From: Janthinobacterium aquaticum
GTDB lineage: Bacteria > Pseudomonadota > Gammaproteobacteria > Burkholderiales > Burkholderiaceae_D
DNA: 64,000 nt
Direction of reading: 5' to 3'
Assembly: GCF_009208565.1 (NCBI RefSeq)
Contig: NZ_WFLK01000001.1
Location: forward strand, 186,001-250,000
The notes beneath the pieces are model-generated. The model was not told the origin of the DNA, ran no database searches, and saw only the letters and a list, made by a program, of their open reading frames with translations. Position 1 is the stretch's first letter; each line of letters begins with the position of its first letter. Below, one piece after another: positions 28,396 to 36,395 of this stretch. Both the position numbers and the translations under genes were made by a program.

Positions 28396-28521
28396 GTAGG
28401 TCGGATTAGGCCCTTCGGGCCGTAATCCGACAACACCGCTGACGTCAACAATGTTGTCGGACCGCTGACGCCAACAATGTTGTCGGATTACGCGGGGCTT
28501 CGCCCCGCTAATCCGACCTAC
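28396..28521. repeat. REP array after mqo
   Basis: Outer GTAGGTCGGATTAG-type hairpins at 28396-28431 and about 28477-28521 face each other. Between them is a linker with two near-identical blocks (gctgacg-caacaatgttgtcgga). It separates mqo from the convergent thymidine kinase gene. Confidence 0.85.
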
Positions 28522-28534
28522 GCGACCTCTCTTT

Positions 28535-29089
28535 TTATTTGTAAAAGCAGCGGGCACACACCTGCCGGTAGCTGCTGTTGCCACCAATAAAGACCTGCTG
28601 GCCTTCCTGCACACGGTTACCGTTCTCGTCGATACGGATATTCATGGTCGCCTTCTTGCCGCAACGGCAGGCGGTGCGGATTTCTTCCAGGTTGTCTGCC
28701 AGCGTCAGCAGCGCTGCCGCCCCCGGAAAGGACTCGCCCTTGAAATCGGATCGCAGTCCAAAACACATGACCGGAATATTTTTGGTGTGCACCCAGCGAT
28801 GCAGCTGGCGCACTTGCTCGACGGTGAGGAACTGGGCCTCTTCGATCAGCACGCAGGCGACATCGACATCTTTCAAGCGCTCCGAGAAATCGGTGCGCGT
28901 GCTGTAGGTCTCCGCATCGCGCTTGAGGCCAATGCGGGAAGAAATCACACCCTGGCCATCACGGTCATCGAGTGCTGAAGTGAGCAGCAAGACTTGCTCG
29001 CCGTTTTCTTCATAATTATGTGCCACCTGTAACAGGGAGCTGGTCTTGCCTGCGTTCATCGCAGCATATCTGAACCAAAGGCGTGCCAA
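28535..29089 (-). CDS. tdk: Thymidine kinase
   Basis: A 184-residue type II thymidine kinase phosphorylating deoxythymidine in the salvage pathway. The start MARLWFRYAAMNAGKT includes the P-loop; IEEAQF holds the Walker B-type acid; CRCGKKA and CARCFYK supply zinc-binding Cys. I chose a TTG start at 29089 because it has GGAG 6 bases upstream and gives exactly the family's N-terminus. Confidence 0.9.
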   Translation of the reverse strand: MARLWFRYAAMNAGKTSSLLQVAHNYEENGEQVLLLTSALDDRDGQGVISSRIGLKRDAETYSTRTDFSERLKDVDVACVLIEEAQFLTVEQVRQLHRWVHTKNIPVMCFGLRSDFKGESFPGAAALLTLADNLEEIRTACRCGKKATMNIRIDENGNRVQEGQQVFIGGNSSYRQVCARCFYK

Positions 29090-29365
29090 AACAATCTCCA
29101 AACGAACAAAATCAGCATCGGGCGATATCCCGCATGCACAAGCTGGCATCAGCCTGCAGCGCAAGTATAGGCGTCGGCAGGTCAATTGCAAAGCAGTCGT
29201 TCAGGCGCACCGGATCGGACGCGCCAGCATATGCAAAAAGCGACTAAGCTAGCAGATAAACATTCGTTCGCAGCCGGCAGGCACGCGCCTACACTGCGCC
29301 CTTTTGCACGGAAAAGCTGCCCGCGACACAATCGCGCGCCGCCGTTTTCGCTGACAGGAGCCATC

Positions 29366-30784
29366 ATGAATGACCTTGCACACCCTCACCTGCCCTTATC
29401 CCCACCGGCAGGCCGCACCGAAGCCCCGGCGCTGTTCCGGCTGATCGGCAATACGCCGCTGATCGAAGTCACCCGTCTCGACACCGGCCCTTGCCAGCTG
29501 TTCCTGAAACTCGAATCGCAGAACCCGGGCGGCTCCATCAAGGACCGCATCGGCCTGTCGATTATCGAGGCTGCCGAAGCCGATGGCCGCCTGCTGCCGG
29601 GCGGCGTCATCATCGAAGCGACGGCCGGCAATACCGGCATCGGCCTGGCGCTGGTCGGGCGTATCAAGGGCTACCGCGTGATCCTGGTCGTGCCCGACAA
29701 GATGTCGACCGAAAAAGTGCTGCACCTCAAAGCGCTGGGCGCCGAGGTGCACACCACGCGCTCGGACGTGGGCAAGGGCAATCCCGAGTATTACCAGGAC
29801 TATGCGGCGCGCCTGGAGCGCGAACTGCCGGGCGCCTTTTTTGCCGACCAGTTCAACAACCCGGCCAATCCGCTTGCGCATGAAACCTCGACCGGCCCGG
29901 AAATCTGGCAGCAAAGCGGCCATGACGTCGACGCCATCGTGGTCGGCGTGGGCTCTTCGGGCACGCTGACGGGCCTGTCGCGCTATTTCCGCAAGGTGCA
30001 GCCGCAGCTCGAGTTCGTGCTGGCCGACCCGCAAGGCTCGATCCTGACCGAGTATATCGAATCGGGCAAGGTGGCCGGCACCAGCGGCTCGTGGGCGGTC
30101 GAAGGCATCGGCGAAGACTTTATCCCCGCCATTGCCGACATGGACAGCGTGCGCCGCGCCTACACCATCAGCGACCAGGAAAGCTTCGACAGCGCACGCC
30201 AGTTGCTGCGTGCCGAAGGCATCCTGGGCGGCTCCTCGACCGGCACCCTGCTGGCGGCCGCGCTCAAGTACTGCCGCGAACAGAGCACGCCCAAACGCGT
30301 GGTGACATTTGTCTGCGATACCGGCACCCGCTATCTGTCGAAGGTCTACAACGACGGCTGGATGCGCGACCAGGGCCTGCTTGAACGCAGCGTCTCGGGC
30401 GACCTGCGCGACCTGATCGGCCGGCGCCATGACGACGGCGAAGTGGTCAGCGTGGCGCCCGGCGACACCTTGCTCACTGCCTTTAACCGCATGCGCGCCA
30501 GCGACCTGGCGCAGCTGCCGGTGCTGGACGACGGCAATCTGGTCGGCATGATCGATGAATCGGACCTGCTGCTGCACGTCTCGGGCGACGCCGCCCACTT
30601 TGCCGGCCTGGTGGGCGACACCATGACCACCGCCCTGGAAACACTGGCGCCGTCCGCCAGCCTGGCGGCGCTGCGCGCCACGCTCGAGCGCGGCCTGACG
30701 GCGGTGATTGCCGAACATGGCGTCTTTTATGGCCTGATTACACGCTTCGACCTCCTCAACCATTTACGCAGGACGCTATCTTGA
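29366..30784 (+). CDS. Cystathionine beta-synthase (PLP domain plus CBS pair)
   Basis: A 472-residue enzyme. The PLP Lys is Lys59 in NPGGSIKDRIG; the substrate loop is EATAGNTGIG and the phosphate loop GVGSSGT. Two CBS motifs occupy the last ~120 residues (DTLLTAFNRMRASDLAQLPVLDDGNLVGMIDE and a second repeat). It condenses serine and homocysteine to cystathionine. The next gene (cystathionine lyase) starts inside its stop, so both form the reverse transsulfuration operon. ATG at 29366 with AGGAG upstream. Confidence 0.9.
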   Translation: MNDLAHPHLPLSPPAGRTEAPALFRLIGNTPLIEVTRLDTGPCQLFLKLESQNPGGSIKDRIGLSIIEAAEADGRLLPGGVIIEATAGNTGIGLALVGRIKGYRVILVVPDKMSTEKVLHLKALGAEVHTTRSDVGKGNPEYYQDYAARLERELPGAFFADQFNNPANPLAHETSTGPEIWQQSGHDVDAIVVGVGSSGTLTGLSRYFRKVQPQLEFVLADPQGSILTEYIESGKVAGTSGSWAVEGIGEDFIPAIADMDSVRRAYTISDQESFDSARQLLRAEGILGGSSTGTLLAAALKYCREQSTPKRVVTFVCDTGTRYLSKVYNDGWMRDQGLLERSVSGDLRDLIGRRHDDGEVVSVAPGDTLLTAFNRMRASDLAQLPVLDDGNLVGMIDESDLLLHVSGDAAHFAGLVGDTMTTALETLAPSASLAALRATLERGLTAVIAEHGVFYGLITRFDLLNHLRRTLS

Positions 30785-31962
30785 ACCCACCGACAACCCG
30801 CAAAAGCAGCCTGGCCACGCGCGTAATCCATGCCGGTCAGTCGCCCGATCCATCGACCGGCGCCATTATGCCGCCGATTTACGCCACCTCCACCTTTGTG
30901 CAGGAAAGCCCCGGCGTCCACAAGGGCCTCGACTACGGCCGCTCGCACAACCCCACGCGCTGGGCCTTCGAGCGCTGCGTGGCCGACCTCGAAGGCGGCA
31001 GCGCCGCGTTTGCGTTCGCCTCGGGCCTGGCCGCCATTTCCAGCGTGCTCGAACTGCTTGACGCCGGCAGCCATATCGTTGCCGGCGACGATATGTACGG
31101 CGGAACCTACCGCCTGTTCGAGCGCGTACGGCGCCGCTCAGCCGGCCACGATTTCACCTATGTCGACCTGACGAATCCGCACAACCTGCTCGCTGCGCTG
31201 CGTCCGGAAACGAAAATGGTATGGGTCGAAACGCCGACCAACCCCATGCTCAAACTGGCCGACCTGCGTGCGATTGCCGATATCTGCCGCGCACGCGGCA
31301 TTATTGCGGTAGCCGACAATACCTTTGCCAGCCCGCTCGTGCAGCGTCCGCTCGAACATGGTTTTGATATCGTCGTGCACTCGGCCACCAAATACCTGAA
31401 CGGCCACTCCGATATGATCGGCGGCATCGCCATCGTCGGCGCCGAAGAGCGGCAGGCCGAATGGCGCGAACAGCTGGCCTTCCTGCAAAACTCGGTGGGC
31501 GCGATTGCCAGCCCGTTCGACAGCTTCCTGGCCCTGCGTGGCGTCAAGACGCTGGCCATCCGCATGCAGCGCCACTGTCAGAGCGCACTCGACTTGGCGC
31601 ACTGGCTCGAGCAGCAGAAGGAAGTCAAGAGCGTATTTTATCCGGGGCTGGCCTCGCACCCGCAGCATGCGCTGGCGCAGCGCCAGATGGACGGCTTTGG
31701 CGGCATTATATCGATCGACCTCGATACCGACCTGGCCGGTGCGCGCCGCTTCCTGGAAACCTGCCAGGTGTTTGCCCTGGCCGAAAGCCTGGGCGGCGTG
31801 GAAAGCATGATCGAGCACCCTGCCCTGATGACGCATGCCAGCATTCCGGCCGAACAGCGCGCCCGGCTGGGCATCGGCGATGGGCTGATCCGGCTGTCGG
31901 TGGGGATCGAGGATGTGGAAGACTTGCGCCACGATTTGCGTACGGCGCTGGATGCGATCTGA
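30781..31962 (+). CDS. Cystathionine gamma-lyase/synthase family enzyme
   Basis: A 393-residue Cys/Met-metabolism PLP enzyme. The PLP Lys is Lys204 in HSATKYLNGHSD; SGLAAISSVLELL and ETPTNPML are family marks. It starts at a TTG that overlaps the CBS stop (TTGA), so it is translationally coupled to it. With CBS upstream, cleavage of cystathionine to cysteine is the likely role. Confidence 0.88.
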   Translation: MNPPTTRKSSLATRVIHAGQSPDPSTGAIMPPIYATSTFVQESPGVHKGLDYGRSHNPTRWAFERCVADLEGGSAAFAFASGLAAISSVLELLDAGSHIVAGDDMYGGTYRLFERVRRRSAGHDFTYVDLTNPHNLLAALRPETKMVWVETPTNPMLKLADLRAIADICRARGIIAVADNTFASPLVQRPLEHGFDIVVHSATKYLNGHSDMIGGIAIVGAEERQAEWREQLAFLQNSVGAIASPFDSFLALRGVKTLAIRMQRHCQSALDLAHWLEQQKEVKSVFYPGLASHPQHALAQRQMDGFGGIISIDLDTDLAGARRFLETCQVFALAESLGGVESMIEHPALMTHASIPAEQRARLGIGDGLIRLSVGIEDVEDLRHDLRTALDAI

Positions 31963-31974
31963 GTGGGCGGCGGC

Positions 31975-32131
31975 GTCGGATTACGCGGCTTGCAGCCGCT
32001 AATTGACCCGTACGCGCTTGCGCCTCTGGCTTTGTCGGATTACGCGGCTTGCAGCCGCTAATTTGACCCGTATACGCTTGTGCCGCTGGCTTTGTCGGAT
32101 TACGCGGCTTGCAGCCGCTAATCCGACCTAC
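31975..32131. repeat. Three tandem REP hairpin units
   Basis: Units starting at 31975, 32034 and 32094 (periods 59 and 60) each begin GTCGGATTACGCGGCTTGCA and continue through GCCGCTAAT. The first two run on into TGACCCGTA; only the last ends in the full CCGACCTAC. Confidence 0.9.
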
Positions 32132-32169
32132 GCATGCTTCGCGTCGGCGGGCATGATTCAGACTTGCGA

Positions 32170-33027
32170 TTACGATGCATCGATCAGCACGGCAATACGT
32201 TCATTGAGCGCCGTGTTTTCCTTTTGCAGCTGCGCCACGCGCTGTTTGAGGGTGGCCAGTTCGTCGCGCAGGCGTTCCACTTCGGATGGCGGCGCGGCCG
32301 CACTGGCTGCCCACGGTTCATCGCCGGTTTCCGGCGTATCCAGAGACACATGTGGCGTCTTCGGTTCGCGCGGTGGGCGCGAGGCGGCACGCTGCTCGCG
32401 GATTTCTTTCGCTGCCTGACGCAGCAATTTTTTGCCACCGGCCACCGCCGCCACCTGCTCTTCAGGCGGCAGCGAGGCCACCGTGGCTGCCGCATTGATG
32501 GAAATGGTGCCGGCGCGCACCGCTTCGACCAGCTCGGGCGCGGCGGCCTTCTGGATTTTTTCAATCTGGCTGATCTGGTTGCTGCTCAGGCGCGCTGCAC
32601 GGGCCACCTCTTCGCGCGTGCTCATGGCAGGCTTGACAGTAGCGGGCGCCGCACGCTCGCCTTCGGCTGGCTCGGCGCTGTCAGGAGCGGCCGCCAACGG
32701 CATGCGCGATGACACGATTTCCTTCTTGCGCAGCGCCAGCACGCCGCGCTGGAAGTCCGACACGCTGCGCCGCGCCAGGTGATTGTCGATCATCCACAGC
32801 ATCACATCGTCGATCGATTCAAAACTGGTATTCTGGATAGTCCTGAACGGTATGCCGTGCTGCTGGCAGATGGCATAACGGTTATGGCCGTCGATCAGCA
32901 CATCGTTCCACAGCACCAGCGCGTCGCGGCAGCCTTCAGCCAGCAGACTGCGCTCGAGCGCCGCGTGTTCGCTTTCGGTCAGCGGGTCGACATAGGCCTG
33001 CAGCAGCGGGTTAATAATAATATTCAT
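32170..33027 (-). CDS. ParB/Srx-fold protein with C-terminal leucine zipper
   Basis: A 285-residue protein. Residues about 1-95 form a ParB N-terminal-type domain (LVLWNDVLIDGHNRYAICQQHGIPF, SIDDVMLWMIDNHLARRSV). A helical region with HTH-like RAARLSSNQISQIEKIQ follows, then a linker and a 30-residue heptad coiled coil. No ParA or origin is nearby, so a partition role is unlikely to be chromosomal; it may be of plasmid or phage descent. ATG at 33027 with AAGGA upstream. Confidence 0.7.
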   Translation of the reverse strand: MNIIINPLLQAYVDPLTESEHAALERSLLAEGCRDALVLWNDVLIDGHNRYAICQQHGIPFRTIQNTSFESIDDVMLWMIDNHLARRSVSDFQRGVLALRKKEIVSSRMPLAAAPDSAEPAEGERAAPATVKPAMSTREEVARAARLSSNQISQIEKIQKAAAPELVEAVRAGTISINAAATVASLPPEEQVAAVAGGKKLLRQAAKEIREQRAASRPPREPKTPHVSLDTPETGDEPWAASAAAPPSEVERLRDELATLKQRVAQLQKENTALNERIAVLIDAS

Positions 33028-33149
33028 GGTTGTCCTTGTTATTGCATGCGGCACAATCAGCCGCGCCGGCACGCATGCTACACCATCTGTCACCGCAACT
33101 GCAGCTGGCCGGGTAAAATCACGGCGGCACCAATCATCGACCCTTGAAC

Positions 33150-33596
33150 ATGAAAAGAAAGTACGCCACCGCTGCGATTTTTGCTGTCGCCGCCATCGGC
33201 TTTACCTACGTCAGCCCGTATGTTGCCATGTACCGCCTCAGCATGGCGGCCAAGTCGGTACGGCTGTCCACGCTGGCCGAGCGCGCCGACCTGCCTACCG
33301 TGCGCGCCAGTGTGCAACGCCAGCTGCTGGCCGCTGGTGAAACAAGCGACACCGAGGAGCTCAAGGAAATGCTCGACACCATCGTCTCGCCACCGGGCCT
33401 GACTACCCTGATCCTGCATGGCAAGCTGGGACCGGACGGCGAGCGCCATGACTTTCGCCTGGCGTACCACTCATGGGATTACGTGGTGCTGCGGCGCGCC
33501 GGTGCGGGCAAATCGGCTACCAGCTTCCTGCTGCAACGGCATGGCGTCTGGGACTGGCGGCTGGTGGACCTGAGCTTGCCGGCAGAGCTGCTCTGA
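33150..33596 (+). CDS. DUF2939-like membrane-anchored protein (first of a tandem pair)
   Basis: A 148-residue protein with an N-terminal membrane helix or uncleaved signal (about residues 5-25, ending SPYVAMYRL) and a small periplasmic domain ending WRLVDLSLP. It resembles the DUF2939 pattern and is paralogous to the next gene. The function is unknown. Confidence 0.6.
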   Translation: MKRKYATAAIFAVAAIGFTYVSPYVAMYRLSMAAKSVRLSTLAERADLPTVRASVQRQLLAAGETSDTEELKEMLDTIVSPPGLTTLILHGKLGPDGERHDFRLAYHSWDYVVLRRAGAGKSATSFLLQRHGVWDWRLVDLSLPAELL

Positions 33597-33711
33597 TTGC
33601 ACTTGAATTGATTTACAACAAAAATTACTTAAAAATCTATATTGATTTAAGGAAATAATATGTAAGATGCCAGCACCTCGGGCGCCAGGCGCCGTGAAAA
33701 GAGATCTCAAT

Positions 33712-34224
33712 ATGAAACGAGTCCTGTTTTTCGGTGCACTGGCCATGGCGATATCCGCCGGCCTGTTGTATGGCAGCCCGTATCTGGCCATCAACCAGAT
33801 TCACGCCGCCGCGATGGAAGAAGATACCGAAGCGCTGGCGACGCATGTCGACCGCGCCCAGTTGCGCGCCAGCCTGAACTGGCAACTGCAGCAACTGTTT
33901 GCCGCTCCCGGCGTGGCGGCCGATATCAGCCCGGCCGTGGTAGCGCCGCTGGTCGACACCATGCTGATGCCCGAAGGCATGATCGCGCTGATGAAACTCA
34001 ATGACCGCTACGAAAAGCCGCTGTCCAAAGTCAGCGATGTCAGCGGTCGTCAACGCATCAACAAACCCGATTACGCCCTGCACTACACCTCCTGGAACAG
34101 CGTGGTGGTACAGCGCACGCACAGCAAAAGTCATATCGGCGAACTGACTTTGCAGCGCGATGGCCTGTTGGGCTGGAAACTGACCTCGGTGGCGCTGCCG
34201 AAGAATCTGCTGGCGGACGCATGA
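33712..34224 (+). CDS. DUF2939-like membrane-anchored protein (second of a tandem pair)
   Basis: A 170-residue protein with the same plan as its upstream neighbour: an N-terminal helix ending SPYLAINQI, a middle part with ALATHVDRAQLRASLNWQL, and an end of GWKLTSVALP. The ATG at 33712 has GAGAT 8 bases upstream. The 115-base gap between the two genes is AT-rich. The function is unknown. Confidence 0.65.
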   Translation: MKRVLFFGALAMAISAGLLYGSPYLAINQIHAAAMEEDTEALATHVDRAQLRASLNWQLQQLFAAPGVAADISPAVVAPLVDTMLMPEGMIALMKLNDRYEKPLSKVSDVSGRQRINKPDYALHYTSWNSVVVQRTHSKSHIGELTLQRDGLLGWKLTSVALPKNLLADA

Positions 34225-34272
34225 ACGGCGAGAGCGCTGCTATGATGAGGAAAACATCATCTTGGAGGCACT

Positions 34273-34485
34273 ATGTCGGATCTGGTACAACAGGCGTTGC
34301 AGCATGCGGGCAAGCCGGACAGCACACCGTGGGTGGTAACGCTGGTCAGCGGTGAAAAACTGACCGGACCGATCACGCCGCTAGGGGACGGCGCTTACGC
34401 CATCGGCCTGGGGCAAATCAAATACTTTTCCACCGACAAGGTGGCCTGCCTGAACGTCTCGGGCGCCGGCGCGTTTCCGATCTAA
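34273..34485 (+). CDS. Small beta-barrel-like protein of unknown function
   Basis: A 70-residue protein (MSDLVQQALQHAGKPD, then WVVTLVSGEKLTGPI...YFSTDKVACLNV). The alternating beta pattern suggests a small SH3/Sm-like barrel. It has a strong GGAGG site 6 bases before the ATG, which supports it as a real gene. No family recognised. Confidence 0.6.
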   Translation: MSDLVQQALQHAGKPDSTPWVVTLVSGEKLTGPITPLGDGAYAIGLGQIKYFSTDKVACLNVSGAGAFPI

Positions 34486-34497
34486 GGCAGCTGACCG

Positions 34498-35943
34498 TCA
34501 GGCCGCTGCAGCCAGTGTCTTGACCGGCGCTGCCGGGCTGCCCGTGGCCGAACTGAGCTGCACCGGCGCGCCGACCGCGGCCAGTTCCGGCAATTTTTCC
34601 AGCGCCGCCTTCAAGGCTTCGAAACACTGGGCATCAATGGCCGTGCCGACCGTCTCGGCCATGATATCGAGCGCCTTGGGGATCGGAATCGGGCCCCGAT
34701 AAGGACGGTCGGCGGTAATGGCATCAAAAATATCGGCAGTCGTAATAATGCGCGTTTCCAGCGAAATATCGTCGGCTGAAATGCCCCGCGGATAGCCTTT
34801 GCCATCGAGCCGCTCATGATGCGCGGCCGCCACCACGGCCAGTTCGGCAAAGGCGTCGATACGCGACAGGATTTTTTCCGTATAGGCGGCGTGCAGCTGC
34901 ACCGCCTGCCATTCATCGGTGTCGAGCTTGCCGGCTTTGTCGAGCACGCTATTACTGACGCCGAGCTTGCCCACGTCATGCAGCAAGGCGCCGCGCTTGA
35001 GCCAGCGCCGCCGCTCGGGCGCCACGCCCATCGCCTCGGCAATCATGTCCGTATAGAGCGCCACGCGCTCGCTGTGGCCACTGGTGTACGGGCTTTTCGA
35101 GTCGACCACCTGGCCAAACGCCACGGCAATATCGTCGAGATAGTCTTCATCGACCGGCACTTTGCCCTGAATCGGTTCGAGCGCCGCCACCGCCGCATCG
35201 ATCTCGCTCGAGCGCAGCATGGCCCAGAAAGCGCCCGATTCGGACACGCGCTCGAACGCGGCCACCAGTTGCGGATCGAACCAGGTGCCGGCGCGCAGAC
35301 GCGCCTCGGCGCGAGCCGCCCGCGCACCATCGGCGGTATGAAACACATCGATCACCTGCGCCATCAGGGCAATGCGCGCAAACAGCGGAATGGCCTCGCC
35401 GGCCAGCTTGTGCGGCTTGCCCTGGCCGTTATAGTGCTCATCGAGGCTGTAGATGCCGGTCGCCACGCTTTCCGGAAAGCGCAGCAGGCGCGCAATCTCG
35501 GCGCCGCGCTGGCAGCGCGTGGCAATCAGGTCCTGCGCAATCTGCGGGCCGTCACGCAAGATGGTCATGACGGCGCGGAAGCGCTCGGCCAGTCCGGCTT
35601 TCAGGCCAGTATGCTTGAGCACGAACTTCAATACCTGCGGCAGACTGTCGCCCACCGTCTTGAAGCCTTGCTTGAACGTCAGGTCGTCGGTCATGTACAG
35701 CTCGCAGATGCGCGCCGCATTGCTGCTGCAGCCCAGATCCTTGAGCAGCAGCGTGTAATACAGATCCCACAGCTCTTCTTCCCCCATGCCAAGCTCGCGA
35801 CCCACGTGCATGCCGATCCAGCAGCAACGGATGCAATGGCCTTCCGGCTGCCCTTCGGTAATATCGAGCGCCTGGCTCAGGGCGGCGATCAGTTCGGACA
35901 GCTGGATGCCGTCGACGGCGGTGGGGATAGTAGAAATTAGCAT
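34498..35943 (-). CDS. HD-GYP c-di-GMP phosphodiesterase with degenerate N-terminal HD repeat
   Basis: A 481-residue cytosolic protein. The C-terminal HD-GYP domain is intact: ALLHDVGKLG, then HHERLDGKGYPRG and DIFDAITADRPYR. The N-terminal half is a second, degenerate copy: LLLKDLGC replaces HD and DEHYNGQGKP replaces the GYP box. It should hydrolyse c-di-GMP. It is monocistronic; the ATG has no obvious ribosome site. Confidence 0.85.
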   Translation of the reverse strand: MLISTIPTAVDGIQLSELIAALSQALDITEGQPEGHCIRCCWIGMHVGRELGMGEEELWDLYYTLLLKDLGCSSNAARICELYMTDDLTFKQGFKTVGDSLPQVLKFVLKHTGLKAGLAERFRAVMTILRDGPQIAQDLIATRCQRGAEIARLLRFPESVATGIYSLDEHYNGQGKPHKLAGEAIPLFARIALMAQVIDVFHTADGARAARAEARLRAGTWFDPQLVAAFERVSESGAFWAMLRSSEIDAAVAALEPIQGKVPVDEDYLDDIAVAFGQVVDSKSPYTSGHSERVALYTDMIAEAMGVAPERRRWLKRGALLHDVGKLGVSNSVLDKAGKLDTDEWQAVQLHAAYTEKILSRIDAFAELAVVAAAHHERLDGKGYPRGISADDISLETRIITTADIFDAITADRPYRGPIPIPKALDIMAETVGTAIDAQCFEALKAALEKLPELAAVGAPVQLSSATGSPAAPVKTLAAAA

Positions 35944-36287
35944 GGCAGAAATAAAAATTTCTTCTGTGAAATTATTTACATTTTACGCCAAGCTGACGGC
36001 CAGTGCAGCGGCCGCCGATATTTCTGTCAAAGACCGCAACGGCAGAGGAAGAATGTCGTGGCAGGCCACTTTCAAGGAAGAAGTATGTGGTCTTGCAACA
36101 ACGTCGCCATGACGGCTTTCCATGGGGCGAGTGCTGTTTTTTCGGCATGAAAAATGGCGAAAATGGCGGTAGGTGATCGCCAACGTTCATTTCCAGGTTG
36201 TGCGACAGAGGCGGCCGCTCCTCACTATGCAACATGAAAAAGTGAACGACAAATACGATTTTCTTCACCGATTGAGAGGAAATTCAT
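35944..36287. other. Intergenic region, no gene seen
   Basis: This stretch between the divergent HD-GYP and TonB-receptor genes has AT-rich parts and short stops in all frames. I see no RNA hairpin with a U-tract and no clear repeat. It must hold both promoters. Confidence 0.4.
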
Positions 36288-36320
36288 ATGAATATTTCAC
36301 TGCTGGAAATGGCTAAATAG
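36288..36320 (+). CDS. Possible 10-codon leader peptide
   Basis: A micro-ORF MNISLLEMAK preceded by AGAGGAAA at good distance (8 bases), 75 bases upstream of the TonB receptor start. It may be a translated leader or a chance or decayed gene start. No attenuator hairpin is evident after it. Confidence 0.3.
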   Translation: MNISLLEMAK

Positions 36321-36395
36321 CAAATCTCCCCTGCCTGGCGCCCAGCCGCTGTGCCACCCAGGTTCGCCACTTTATCCAACCCGAGGAGCAGTTTC

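Noticed and set aside
31975-32131. CRISPR array
   Set aside because: The three repeats are hairpin REP units with near-identical linkers. There are no unique spacers and no cas genes.
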